The translations under genes and the position numbers were made by a program. From Tetradesmus obliquus (Eukaryota > Chlorophyta > Chlorophyceae > Sphaeropleales > Scenedesmaceae): a stretch of 64,000 nt of DNA. The stretch covers positions 62,001 through 126,000 of the forward strand of contig CP126193.1 in assembly GCA_030272155.1 (NCBI GenBank), given 5' to 3'. This document shows, piece by piece, positions 1 to 12,363 of this stretch (positions are counted from its first letter, which is position 1; every line of letters begins with the position of its first letter). The notes below the pieces were generated by a model that was not told the origin of the DNA, did not search any database, and saw only the letters and a list, made by a program, of their open reading frames with translations.

Positions 1-678
1 CAGAGCACTGACAGGTCTAGCGGGCTAGCTCCTGGTCCAGTGTCTCCAACTGTTAACATGGAGGTAGCAGAGTTTTTCAGCCACTGTGTTTCACCTGGCC
101 CCAGCATGCAGTGACCGCCGCTCTCATACTATGGTTGTATGGCAACGTTGCTGTGGCTCACTAAGCCGCTGAGTAACAGACATAGTATGTCTTTGACCTC
201 GCCACACTCTTGCTTCTGTCAAAGGTAATGCGTTGAGTGTCTGGTTTGGTTTGAGGCTGCATGTACTGTTGAGAGCATGCTGTCACTGCGGCTGGCTGTG
301 GAGAAGCACCAGCCACGTGCAGCAGCTGGGCGCATGCGCAGGCTTGCCCGCGTCTGACAGAGTCTCATGCTTGGCGCTAGCCCGGCTAGCATCAGGGGCC
401 CTGATGGCGCCTGCGCATCGGTAAGCAGGCTCTTCTAAAGTCATGTCAAACTGCACAGTGGCTGCTGCACCATGGACTTCATTTGAGACAGGTATATATA
501 CCGTCCGTTGTCACCTGTTACCTGAGTGTGACAATGCTGTCACTCAGTGGTGGGTGACATGTACAAGGGTACCTGTTTCTCAAGCGCTCAAGGACCAGCA
601 CCGTTCCTGACACCCGGTTTTCAAAAGTCTTCAGTTGTAAAGTAAATCTGTTGTCTCTCTGCTGGTGTAATAGCTGCA
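1..678. other. Left-edge intergenic stretch, no gene seen
   Basis: No reading frame here has recognisable protein features or splice-compatible partners. The part nearest 678 presumably holds the promoter and 5' UTR of the DAR GTPase gene that starts at 679. A 5' UTR exon cannot be excluded. Confidence 0.4.
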
Positions 679-1117
679 ATGCAGCAAGCCAGGCAGCTGC
701 ATCCTCTGCACACGACACAACATCAACTCTTACCAGCACACGCTAGGCACATTCACCGCTCACTTGTGAGATTAAATGCAACACGGGGAAGCAATGGCAG
801 CCGTCAGAGTGGCGCAGAGGCATCACGGGCGATGCAGCAGGCAACCCTACAGGACCAGGAGGCAGTAGGCCGTGCTCAGGTAGCAGACGCATCGTTTCAA
901 GTCCACACGGTACAATGGTATCCTGGTCACATAGCGAAAGCGGAACGCCAGCTGAAGGAGCAGCTGAAGATGGTGGACGTGGTGCTGGAAGTCCGAGACG
1001 CCAGAATCCCGCACTCCACATGTCATCCACAGGTGCGACCCAGCTGCTGCCAAAGAGCTTTTAGATGCCGATACGAAGGCGTGTGAATGGCAGCAGCAGC
1101 GGTAGCACTATCCCATG

Positions 1118-1148
<31 letters not shown>

Positions 1149-2924
1149 GTTGTTGTTGGCTGCGCACAGCTGTAGAAATGTCATGCCTGTTCCTGAGCTC
1201 TTGTACAGTGCACCATGCCCTAACCTGTCAGCCTAAGGCAGCCTAGGCCCGCCTACCTGAAGATGCTACCGGCACCAGCGATACACAAAATATGCACAAG
1301 GGCGACAGGGATTGGCCATGCATCAAAAAGGCCTTCACTTTACACTGCTGCCCTTCACCTGCATCTCTGCTTTACACTGCTGCTTTGAAACTGGTGGGTG
1401 CTGCACCTCGCCTCGCTGCAGGTGCCATTGTGGATTGGCTCCAAGCCGCGGCTGGTGGTGATGAACAGGCAGGACATGATCGCACGCGCAGACAGGGCAG
1501 CGTGGGACAAGCACTTGACGGCAGAGGCAGCAGCAGCGCAGGCAGCAGCAGACGCCAAAGCAGCCGCAAAACGCAAAGCAGCAGCAGCGCGCGCTGCCGC
1601 AGCCGCAGATAGCGAGCAGCAGCATGCAGCGCAAGTGCAGCAGCAAGAGGAGGAGCAGCAGCAGCAGCAAGCCCAGCATGAGCCAGAGGATGCTGGGCCG
1701 CCGCCGCTGCCGCAGCAGGTGTTCTGGACTGACGGCAAGACCGGCTCAGGCGTGCACTCGCTGCGCCGCGCAGCGCTCAAGCTGAGCGACCACATCAACG
1801 CCAAGCGCGCGAAGCGCGGCCTGGCGCCCCGCCCGGTGCGCGCGGTCGTGATCGGCTTCCCCAACATTGGCAAGTCCGCACTCATCAACCGGCTGCTGGG
1901 GCGGCGCGTGGTAGAGAGCGCGGCGCGGCCCGGCGTGACGCGCGTGCTGAGGTGCGCTGACATGGCAGCGTGCTGCTGGAGGTGCCCTTGCGCTGCTGCC
2001 TTCTGTGCTGTGAGGCTGGCTGGCTGGCTCGCTGGCTGGCTGTAGAGCTGCACTCTGCATGAGCAGCAGCAGTCAAGGGCTCACTGCATGCCACGGCCAA
2101 CGTTTGACCTGTGTGCCCCTGTTGTTGCTGCCTGCATTGCTGCAGGTGGGTGCGGCTGGGCGGCGAGCTGGACCTGCTGGACGCGCCCGGCATCATCCCT
2201 GCAGCCTTCAACGACCAGGCTGCAGCACAGGCGCTGGCCATCTGCAACGACATCGGCGAGGCTTCGTATGTGGACAGCCTCATCGCGGCAGCCATGATAA
2301 TACGCATCAAAACGCTGCCGCGCAACAGGTGCGTGCAGAGGGCAGGGCATGCAGCGGGGGTGCGGGCGTGTGTGGCACATGTTTGCTGGCATTGTGTGCG
2401 CAGCTGCAGCCTACTGCTGACGCGTGTGTCACTGGGTAGCGTCTGCCGTGCGTGGCTGTGGGTCATCTGCAGCTGCGACAAGGCGCACAACAGTGAATAC
2501 TGCACAGCACGGGCTGGGATTGGGCATGCAGGTGGGGCTTTGGGCTGCGGCGTGTAAGCCTGCTAGAAATCATGTTCGTGCCTGCAGTCTGCTGTTGGTG
2601 CTGTGTCACTGGGCATGTGACGTGGTGCGTAACAGCGTATCGTGAAGCTGTGGCAACTGTGCGGTTGCCGCCAGCTGAACTTCACTTTGAAACAACAATT
2701 GACGCCCTTGTATTCCCCCTTCCCTGCGCAGGCCCATCCTGGCTGCGCTGCAGCGGCGCTACCGCGCCGACCCGCTGTCCATGAGCGCGGAGGACTTTGT
2801 GCTGCACGTGGCGGGCGAGGTGTTTGGCGGCGACGCGGAGAAGGCGGGCGTGCGGCTGCTGGGCGACTACCGCAACGGCGCGCTGGGCGAGTTTGCGCTG
2901 GAGCTGCCCGGCATGCAGCACTAG
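679..2924 (+). CDS. DAR3: Chloroplast DAR GTPase (RbgA/YlqF-type, circularly permuted GTPase)
   Basis: Four exons (679-1032, 1422-1951, 2146-2328, 2732-2924) join in phase at GT-AG sites to give 419 residues. The GTPase motifs come in permuted order: G4 NRQD at residues 133-136, G1 GFPNIGKS at 263-270, G2 PGVT at 288-291 and G3 DAPG at 307-310. The family signature [11 protein letters not shown] and the DAR motif in VRDARIP lie before G4. This order defines the YlqF/RbgA family, which helps mature the large ribosomal subunit. About 80 residues precede the conserved part and are rich in Ser, Arg and Ala with few acids at the start, suggesting an organelle transit peptide; similarity to plant DAR GTPase 3 makes the chloroplast most likely. 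An Ala/Gln/Glu-rich insert of about 60 residues (about 150-210) separates G4 from G1. The start is the first ATG of the frame. DAR3 rather than another DAR paralogue is a judgement from memory. Confidence 0.85.
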
Positions 2925-3408
2925 CTGGGTTCGGTGTAAGGCTGGTGGACTCAATACGCTACGTTAGCGGTGCCTTGCCGTGGTGGTTTCTGTATAGCAG
3001 TGGCATAAGACGGGTGGGGGGAGCATTGAATGACTGTGCTGCTGTGGAAGCAGCCACTGTACATTAGAGAATGTGCGCAATGTTTGGGGCTTAGTGCTAC
3101 ATGGAAGTTACCACACGAGATGTGGGTGTTGGTGGCCAACTGCAGGCTTGGCTGCAGGCTCGCAACCCCGCCATGGCTGCCGCGGCGGTTGCGGTCGCCA
3201 CCCGCACCCTCAGCTGCGCGGATGCCGTGTACACAGCACATGTCCAGCACAATGTTGTGTTGCTCTGGCCAGAGGCACTGCCTGAATAGTATTCAGTCCT
3301 GGGCTGTCACATGTTGAGGGTGCTGTGGTGTTAATAATATTGCTGCATCAGCGCAGGTGTGTGGCACTCCTGCCAGAAGTTCAATGCCTAGGTCAGTGGC
3401 GTCAACAC

Positions 3409-3515
3409 ATGCATGTGTTCATGTACACGTCAGCTGATGAGTAGTGATGACGATGAGTAACATGATGAGTAACATGATGATGATGATGATGCATGTGTTC
3501 ATGTACACGTCAGCT
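3409..3515. repeat. 27-bp direct repeat flanking ATG-rich simple sequence
   Basis: The same 27 bases occur at 3409-3435 and 3489-3515, exactly 80 bases apart. Between them lie two copies of ATGAGTAACATG followed by a run of ATG triplets. The arrangement suggests local duplication by slippage rather than a mobile element. Confidence 0.7.
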
Positions 3516-3893
3516 CTTGTACTTGCATGCTTGAGGCATATGCTTGTAGCGGCTGCAGATTTACACGCGTACAGGATTTTTACCGTCCAATCTGCCTGGT
3601 TGCAGTGCCACTGCCGGGCATTCCAGCATCTGTGGCACCCACATGCATGTGAGAGCACTACACAACGCCGTAGCCCAAGGAAGCCTGCAAGGTCGTGCAG
3701 TCTCTGATTGCGGCCGCGGTACCGCGGACGGGTGGCCGGTAGTCCAGCTTGGCGAGGATGGCGCAGGGCACTGAGTGCCATCCCACAGCCAGCCGCCAAG
3801 GCCACATGATGCGTTCAACGCAGCGCTTACGGCTTCTTCAGCATGCCGCAACATTTATTGTAACCAGATGGCACCTCGCACCCAACCTCAGGT

Positions 3894-3898
3894 TTACA
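3894..3898 (-). terminator. Likely TGTAA poly(A) signal of the MYB gene
   Basis: TTACA on the plus strand reads TGTAA on the minus strand, 72 bases downstream of the MYB stop codon at 3970. TGTAA is the usual green-algal nuclear poly(A) signal. Confidence 0.4.
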
Positions 3899-3969
3899 CG
3901 TGTTCCGTCAGCAGCCCAGCCAGCAAAGCATGCCGCTCACACTGCTGCACAACTAGCCGCTCTAACATC

Positions 3970-6900
3970 TCAGCTTGGCAGCACAGCAGCCGCAGTGGCC
4001 TGCCCACCCACCAGGCCCAGCTGCTGCCCGTGCTGCTGCACCCGGTTTGCCATACCAATCATGTCCCACAGGTTCAGCTGTAACGCTGCCGCCTGCGGCT
4101 GCAGCAGCTGCTGCTGCTGCAGAGCTTGAAGTATGGGCAGCTGCAGGTAAACCTGGAATTGCGACTGCTGCCGCTGCTGTGCTTGCGTGCCGGCTTGAGC
4201 CGCTGCCACTCCCGGCCTCATCCCTGAGGCCGCCGCTGGTGCGGAAGCAGGCGCTGCTGCTGCTGCTGCTGCAGGTGGCGGTGCAAGCTGCTGGTGCTGC
4301 TGCACCGCCCTGGTCCAGGCAGGAGGCATGAGCGCTGCTGCTCCCGCAGGGCGCTGCTGGGCTGTCTGCTTGGCCTGCACAGCAGCATGTCAAGGTGTTG
4401 GCTTGGTTGGTTACATGATGATGAACAAATTGCAGTTAATGCTTAGTTGTGGTTGCTGGCAGTGTTGACCCTACTCAACTTGTTCACGCCCTTGCTGCGG
4501 CAGCATGTCAAGTGGTGGGGCCAGCCGCGCCACACAGTGGCACTGCATGCACATAGCAGCATAGTCATGTGTGTGCACGCAACCTGAGCGGGCAGGCCAA
4601 ACACTCCGCATCAGCGTACACATGCTTGAGCGGAGGCGCGCTGTAGCCACGCACAGCACAATTCCTACCTGCTGGCTGCGCAGCCACTGCAGCGCCTGCT
4701 CCTGTGGTGTGGCAGCACCAGCAGCGCCCGTGCTGCCGCTGGCAGCTGCTGCAGCACTAGGCACAGGCGCACCGCCAGCCACTGATGCGGCAGCACTGCC
4801 CTCCAGTGCTGGGTGCACAGCTGGCTGAGGCACTGCGCAGGATGCTGCCAATGCCGCTGCCGCAACAGCAGCTGCAGTGTTGCTTGTGCTGCTGCCAGCA
4901 CCACCAGCAGCAAGACTGTTCAAAGCTGCAATGATGCTTGCTGCGTTGACAGCTGTCCGGTTGTCTCCGTCAATGCCCGCAGGCGCCGCAGCCAGCCCTG
5001 CTGAGCCCAGCAGGGCAGCCACTTGCGAAGCCGCCGCTGCTGCTGCAGTGGATGCAGCAGCAGGTCCGATGCCAGCGCCAGCCTTGGCAGCAGCGCAGCC
5101 CACGCCAGAGGCAGCGTCAGGTGCAGGCTGCTGCTGCTCCACCTCTGGGCTGCAGCTGCCCCTCACGCTGCTCCTGCAAGCTGCAGCTGCTGGCTGCGCT
5201 GCAGCCTCCCAGGTGGCGCGGGCAGCTGAGGGCATGCTGCCGGCCCTGGCTGCGGCTGCAGCGTGTGCTGCTGTCGGCTGGTGCTCTGCTGGAGCTGGGG
5301 AGGCCGTGCACCTGCCCCACGGTGCTCCTGCCACTGGCAGGGCCTTCAGCTCCGCCTCCAGGTTTGCCTGCAGCAGCAGCAGCAGCAGGAGCAGGAGCAG
5401 CAGCAGCAGCAGCGCCACCACACCTCAGCACATGCAGCAGCACTGGACAAGAGAGCGTCACAAGCACATATGCATGTAGACAGGCATTGCATGCCATGCT
5501 GGCATAGTTGACACAGACTACAGCGGCAGGGCATGACAGCACAGACCAGCCTGCCGTCATCTGCCACTTTGATAACAGTTGAGGTGACAGCTATCGAGCA
5601 AGACGGCCAGCTGTTGCTGGCCACGCACCGCGTGCTGCTTCATGGCGTCCAGGCTGGTGGGGCTGGGGCTGGCAGCAGCCAGCGCCCCACTGCAGCCGCC
5701 ACTGCTGCGCGCGGAGCACACCAGTGACACAGCGCCTGCAGAGGCTCCCGTGTACAGTCCGCCTGCTGCTGCTGCTGCTACACCAAACTCCGTCAGGGCT
5801 ATGTGGCTGCTGCTGCAGCTCTTGCTGCTGGTGGTGCTGCTGCCGCGCCGCCAGCCACTGTGGTTATGGCCAGCTGCCTTACTGTCCTGACCCACAGGGC
5901 CCTGCAGGCCCACCTGCAGCTGCCGCACAGGCTGCTGCAGCGCTGACGTGCCTGAACCAACTGCTGCTGCAGCAGCATCGGCAGGCTGGATTGGCTGCAC
6001 CACCCCTGCAGTGACATCATGTGTGCTGCCCTGCACAGCTGGCGCTTGCTGCGCCTGCATCCACTGCCACAGCTGCTGCTGCTGCTGCTGCTTCAGCCAC
6101 CCTTGAGCGCCCACGTGGTGCTGCTCAGCAGGTGCGGAGCTGCCGCCTGCAGCGTGCCCAGATGCTGCCGCTGCAGCGCCTGCGTCGCGCTGGAATGATG
6201 TCAGCAGTGCTGCAGCCTCCTCGGCATCGTCACTGGCTTCACCATCACCGCAGCCCTTACCACAGTCATAGCCCATTTCATGCTGCTGCTGCTGCTCATA
6301 GTCATAGCTCATGTCATGCTGCTGCTGCTCCTCGTCCTGGTCCTCCTCATCATCGTCATCATAGTCATCTTCGCCTTCCCAGGCCTGCGCGACAGCAGCA
6401 GCAGCAGCAGCAGTAGTCAGCACACACCAGCACAACAGGCGGCAGCGGTGTCTGTCTGGTGTGCTCTAGTCATCAATCATGGCACCCCAGACTAAGCAGC
6501 CACACACCGACACAATGTCGTCATCAGGTCCGCCGCTACCAGTTGAGCACGTGATCAGCGCTGGTGTACTGCTGCATGCTCTCCTGCCCGCCACTGGTGC
6601 CGCGTGACCAGCTCAGTGCTCACCCACTGTCCGCGTGAATACATCAATGCTGCACATGCAGCTTGCAGGCTCATTGAAGCTGCGCAGTTGCTCTACTGCA
6701 ACCTTTTCGCTGCGCCGAAACCACCATTCCTTGCACCGCACAGTTCCACTCACCGGGCGCTGCTTCTTGTGCCGCGCGTGCACAGGGCTGCTGGCGCCGT
6801 TGCCGGCGCTGCCCGCACGCTTGCGCTGGCGGCCCAGCGGCAGCGGCCGTAAGTTGCCGGGTAAGCTGCCGCCTCCGCCACCACCACCGCGTGCCAGTAT

Positions 6901-8435
6901 GTTGAATCGGCTCCTGCACTGGTGCGGGATGCGGACCTTGAGGCACTTGGCGATGCGCGACCAGTTGGAGCCGTGCGACGCGTACAGCGCCAGCAGCTGG
7001 GCGTCCTCCTCAGCCGTCCAAAAGCCCTGCAGGGTGTGTGGGTGGGTGGGTGTGATTGAGGGAGGGCCCACAGTGCGCCAGAGCAGCAGAAGTGAGTGAC
7101 GATAGAGACCAGCTGTGTGTGCCGCTGATGCTGCTATCAGCTGCCCTCAATGTCCAAGGCGTGTGGTGACGCATGCGGCCATGTTGGTGTGCTGGTTGTG
7201 CAGCAGCAGCAGCAGCAGCAGCAGCGCCGCTCACCCTGTTAATGGCTGGGTCCAGGTGGCGCGTCCAGCGGGCAAGGCACTGCTGGTCTGTGCGGCCCTG
7301 CATGTGGCGCGCAATCTCAGCCCTGCACACCACGGTGCAGCAGCAGTGGCGGTTGGAACCTGAGTACACCAGCAGGCGGCTGGATGGGCCAAAGAGATTG
7401 TAGCCGATGATTGGTTGCAGAAGCGCTGTTCAACTCCAGCATGCAATCAAGCCGCTGCATGTGTCAGCAAGGACACTCAAGGTGATGCGCTGGATCTGAA
7501 GCTGAAACTGAGAGCGTGGAGCATACGCTTTAGCATGCAGCCCTGCCGCAGCACCATCTAGGTAAGGGCGGTGCAGCCATCACTAAGTGCTGGCAGCCGG
7601 CATAACCCCCTCACAGCATGCCGCCGCCAACAGCACGCGCCTGCCCTGCCCTGCACACACCTGCCCTGGTGTGTGCCAGCCCCCCACGCACCCCTGCCCA
7701 CGTGCACCCATGTTTCCGCCATCCGCTCACCATCGCCCCACGCCGCAGCTGTCCACCAGCTGGCCCAGCAGCTCGTCTTCCTGTGGCGTCCACTTGCCCT
7801 TGCTGATGGAGGGGTTCTGCAGCAGCAGCAGCACCAGCAGCAGCAGCAGGGCAGGGCAGGAAAAGCAGCAGGCAGGCGATGTTCTTACTGCTGTCCAGTG
7901 GATGACTTTGTGACAATGACAGCAGCAGGGATGCATAGTGGAGCGCGAGCTGCCCCACTGCAGCTGTGTTACAACAGCCAGCTCCTGGCGCGGCGACAAC
8001 CGCGCAGCACAGCACACGGCGTCAACAGTGGCAGTGCTGCCTGAGGCAGTGCTGCCTGAGGCAGTGCTGTGAGCGCTGTGCTGCATGCGCGTCACTCACG
8101 GTGTGCCGCCAGCGCTGTGCGCACTGCTGCCCCGTGCGGCCTGGGATGTGGCGCGCCACCTCAGCCCACTTGTTGCCCAGCTGGCCCTGCAGCAGCAGAC
8201 AGGCACACCAGCAACAGTCAGCCCAATGACCACAAGAGAGTGCAGACACAATGAGTGTGCAGGCAGACGTTTAAAACCCCTTTTTACGCACTCGTTACAT
8301 GTGTGTTCACGGCAATGTCTTCTGCGCCGCGTCTGGTCAGCAGCACATCAGGCCGCCGCGGCCACGCCGCCCCACCTGCCAGTGCGCCAGCAGCCGGTCC
8401 TCCTCAGGCTCCCAGCGCTGGCCGCCACCTCCACC
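3970..8435 (-). CDS. Three-repeat MYB-family DNA-binding protein (5' end unresolved)
   Basis: Eight exons on the minus strand (8376-8435, 8100-8186, 7731-7816, 7235-7322, 6754-7026, 5629-6384, 4669-5367, 3970-4374) join in phase to at least 817 residues. Three MYB repeats follow one another. Repeat 1 contains RWEPEEDRLLAHW and NKWAEVARHIPGRTGQQC; repeat 2 contains GKWTPQEDELLGQLV and WAEIARHMQGRTDQQC; repeat 3 contains GFWTAEEDAQLLALY and NWSRIAKCL. The spaced tryptophans of helix-turn-helix MYB repeats are kept. The order and the PGRT/QGRT-QQC wording resemble animal c-Myb and SNAPC4-like multi-repeat MYBs more than plant R2R3 proteins. Repeats 1 and 2 are each cut by an intron. The long tail begins with an acidic stretch of Asp, Glu and Tyr and continues as low-complexity Gln/Ala-rich sequence, typical of an activation domain. 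The first exon listed has no ATG in frame, so at least one upstream exon is missing; the final acceptor at 8435 is uncertain. Probably a nuclear transcription factor; target unknown. Confidence 0.75.
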
Positions 8436-9969
8436 CTGGCGCAGGCCACCAGCAGCATGGCAGCAGCAGCAGCAGTGCACAGCAGTGCAGCAAGCGCATG
8501 TCGGTTGAAGTTTGAACAGCCGTGTGAACGTGCAGTGCCAGAGAGAAGGGTCAGCAGCGAGCACAACTGCTGCCGGTTATGGGGGGCTATCAAAGTCCTG
8601 TGTTCATGATAGGCATGATGCAGCAATTTTCCTGCAGCAGCTGTGCCTGCAGCCGTGCTTGAGCAAGGCTGCGTCCTGAACTGACGCTGGTTGGCATGTC
8701 GCTGTGGTTGACTTCAATGTTGTGCAGCTGTTGGGAGGTCAAATGGCAAAACATAACTCACCCTCATGTCAAGAGGCGCCTGTGAAGGATAGGACACCAA
8801 GCCAGCACGCGGTTGGGCTATAATGCAGCTGTTGCCAGGAGCGGTCAGCAGCAGGGCAGTGGCGTCCAGGTGCCTGAGTGTGCTGTTGGTGCTGGGAACC
8901 TCTTCCTGACGGTTGAACGGTGCGCCTCAGGGGTGTGGTTAGGTTCAGTGAAGCTTCGACAGAGTGTCAAGTGGTTGCTGCGATTGCCGTGCGTTCCACG
9001 AGGCTGGGCCACATCAACACAACAAGCTCCTGCTGCACTGGTGGTTGGAGCCCTTCGATCGCCGTTTGCTGCTGGTGCTGCTCTCAGTACTAGTACGAGA
9101 TCAATGATACTTTGTTCTTTCTTGTTGCAGGTGGGCTGCGAGGCTGAGATTGTTGACTGTTGCGCCTCCCGCAACACGAGGTGCAGGGTTCGTGCGTTGT
9201 TCAACAAATCTAAGAAAAGCTACTTGCAGTATCCGCTTGTTGGCTCTTCGCAGGCTGGGATGTCGCTGATAGGCGGTGGTTCGTGGCGTTTCTGGGAATG
9301 TTCATTGACTGGTCTCAGGGGTGACAACGGCTCCTTTTTAGCACAGCCAGAGCTTGCAGAGCGCAGGCGATAATTAGTTTCAATGTCAAAATCGAGATGT
9401 TATTAGCGAAGCGTACAACCTGACGCTCATGATGACGTGCCGGTGCTCGGTGTACTTCTCCCTGTACTGGACGCAATGCCCAGTGGGCATGTGCCATGAC
9501 GTGGGAGCAGCAGGATGTTGCAGCACCAGCAGGTGCACTGCAAGTTGATAGTAACCTATTATTTCTGCCCATTGCTAATCATCATGGGAAAGAATGGCCA
9601 AACCAGTGAGTCATGCTTGCTGTGGATCATCTGCAGCTGAGCCTCAGCTGGCGGCTGGCGGCCATGGTCATGTACAGCTGATGACCAGGCTGGATGTCAG
9701 AGCTCCAGTCAACCACTCTACAATATATAGCGCAGCAACAGCTGCTTCATCCGCGCTGTCAACATTGCTGGTTACATAAGTGACGTTGCAGGCAACCAAG
9801 CCACAGACTGTGGCGGCCGCATGCTGCTCTGCAAGGCAGCTGGCCATTTTTCAAAAGCAAGTTGCAGGTTGGCCCCTGCTAGAGCCTGCTTCCCAAGCGA
9901 GACTGCCCAGTACCCGCAACACCCACATGCCGCACATGCTGCCCCTGCTGCTTCAGCGCCACCAGGCCC
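8436..9969. other. Region upstream of MYB and downstream of NOC4; MYB 5' exon probably here
   Basis: No complete gene is seen. On the minus strand there is a possible 18-base exon at 8758-8775, between a TTCACAG acceptor and a GTGAGT donor, reading APLDMR in a phase compatible with the first MYB exon; this is only a candidate. A TTACA at 9772-9776 (TGTAA on the minus strand), 194 bases past the NOC4 stop, is a plausible NOC4 poly(A) signal. Confidence 0.35.
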
Positions 9970-12330
9970 TCATTGCTGCGCAGGCTCCTCTGCCCCCAGG
10001 CTCAGGTCCCAGCCCTGCAGCTCCTCCCCCAGCAGCGCCGCATCCCACAGCCCCTGCGGAGGCGCAGCGTAGAAGGCTGTCGCCACTCCCTTGCGCAGCT
10101 TGCGGCCCAGCTCCTGGCCCATCAGCGACACGTAGCTGGCGGGCAGCAGCGGCACCAGGTCCAGCTCGCTGCTGCGCACACGGTTGGCCAGGTCCTTGTC
10201 CAGCACACTGCACATGGACGCCACCTGCACATGGCAGCGCACAGCAGCAGCGCAACAGGCCACGTGGATTCAGTGTGACAACCAGGGAGCTGGTTACAGA
10301 GCAGCATCCCAGGGTGAAGCAGGTCCTTGGTGGCATCATCAGGCACGCTACCAAGCTAGACTTGACTGTGGGCATCGCCGTTGCTGCTGTTGGGCTGCTT
10401 GCTGCTTGAACATAGACCTAGAGCAGCACAGCATGCAGCCCTCAGCTGCATGCAGGCAGAGTAACACCTGACTGTTTACAGCCAGAACCCGTGTGTGCGC
10501 ACCTGCGGGCAGTAGTGGTTGCGCAGCGCTGCCAGCTCCCACAGGCTGCTCTCCACCGCCCTGCTCTTCGCGGGATCAGGCTGCGCCTCATCATACACGT
10601 CCCGCCCAGCAGCTGCTGCTGCCTCATCGCTGTCTTCATCCCCTCCGCCAGCAGCCGCCGCAGCCGGCTTGTGCAGCAGCACCATGCAGCTGGGGTGGCG
10701 GCGGATGATGTTGTGGATGAAGCCTACCGCCAGCATGGCGCCGGCAGGGGGGGCGCGCAGCGCCAGGCGGCCAAACTTCTTGGCAAAGGCTGCCGCTGTG
10801 TAGGCGGGTACCATGCTTGATGACAGGAAGATGTCCGCCAGCTGGAAGAACTGCACCCTGCAGGCCGGGCAGGGGTGGCGCAGCATGCAGCGTAGGCGAG
10901 GCGGGGTGAGGAGCAGCAGGTCAGCTATACAGGGCTGGTGCGCCGTCGATAACAGCTGGCAACCATGTTTGTGACCAGGCACACCGCACTAGCTGAATTG
11001 CTGTCTCCAGCCTCTCCTGCTGTGGTGCACCTGATGTTGCTTTCGCTGCTGGAAGTGCCAAGCGCCGCCCAGCACTCCACACGACACCACCTGTCAGGCC
11101 ACTAAAGCAGCACCCCAGCCCAGCATACACAACAAAACAGCCGCGCCAGCCGCGCACCTCTGCTTGTGCATGAAGGCGGCCGGCGTGAGCAGGCCGTACA
11201 GGCGCGCGTAGAAGGCCGGGTACTCCAGCCCGTGGCGCGTGACCAGCCTGAAGATGCCGTTGAGCGCCAGCATGCCCTCCAGCCCGCCACGGTCCAGGCT
11301 GTGGCTCAGGAAGTCGCTCAGCAGCAGCGGGTTCACCAGCGCAGGCAGCACCTCGCTGTGCAGCTTCAGCAGCACCTGACGCCGGCACAGGCAGACAGGC
11401 AGGCAGGCAGGCGGGCAGGCAGGCAGGCACGCAGGCACGCAGGCAGGGTGAAATAGGGCGCATGTCATTGCCGTTCCTGCCGCGTCACCAGCTGGAGGGC
11501 GCATGGGTTCTGACATGTTTAAGGGCAACTGCAGCACATGGGTGGTTGGCTGTAGCCCGCTGATGTCCAGCATGTAGGACGAAGCTGCACAGACGGTGCA
11601 TGCCAGTACTGCTTTGTGCTGCAACAGCGCTGGCTGCAGCATCACCGATGCCTGGCTGCTGCTGCACACCTTGCGGTAGATGTCATGCGGCAGGTCAGTG
11701 CGCAGGAAGGCCAGCCAGGCGTCGCCGTAGCAGCGCTGCTGCAGCTTCAGATTGGCCCAGGCAGCAGCGGCAGCAGCAGGCGCAGCAGCCGCGGCGCCAG
11801 GCTCCTCCTGCTGTTGCTGCTTGCGCTTGCGGCGCGCCTTGGCAGAGGCGTTGCTGTCTCCTGCTGCCTGCACCAGCCCAGCCTGTACCGCAGCGCAAGG
11901 TGTAAGCAGCAGCAGACAGCGTGTCAGCACACGACACTACCACAGCAGGCACGGCCTGCATGCTGCTTGCGGTTGGGTGCAGCTGTTACAATCCAAACTT
12001 TGCTTCTTCAGTTTGGCAGCAACAGCCAGCGGCTGACTACACGCTCTGAGTGGCCTGCGGGCAAGCGTGTGCTGCTGCATAGGCCAGCAGCAGGTGGCAG
12101 TATTGCTGCATGCAATGCACCTCCGCACCTCTGCAGCGCCACACCAGGATTGCAGGTCTGCAAGTGGCGACTGCTGCTGTTGCTGCTGGTCCTTCTGCTG
12201 CGGCTGCTTGGGCGGCACGATCGGCGCGATGTGGCTCAGCACATCAAACATGGTGCGGCTGACATCTGCACTGCCCCTGCTGCTGCCACCGCCCACTGAT
12301 GCCTCCTCATCTTCTGCGTCACTGTCACCA

Positions 12331-12363
<33 letters not shown>

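Larger units (their letters stand above)
2925..3969. other. Convergent intergenic region between DAR GTPase and MYB gene
   Basis: No gene is visible. The stretch holds the 3' ends of two convergent genes, a 27-bp direct repeat at 3409-3435 and 3489-3515, and ATG-rich simple sequence between the copies. A TGTAA on the plus strand about 10 bases after the DAR stop (2934-2938) may be its poly(A) signal. Confidence 0.5.

Noticed and set aside
1335-2053. Minus-strand Ala/Cys/Ser-rich open frames opposite the DAR GTPase
   Set aside because: They are mirror images of the CAG-rich coding exon and show no family features.
8813-9373. Long plus-strand open frame of 186 codons upstream of MYB
   Set aside because: It has no ATG start, no family signature and no splice partner; composition is mixed and the region lies where the MYB 5' end should be.
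9400-9490. Minus-strand string VQYREKYTEHRHVIM resembling the N-terminus of Cks1
   Set aside because: Four residues of the Cks motif are missing and the rest of the domain is absent nearby, so it is too short to call even as a pseudogene.
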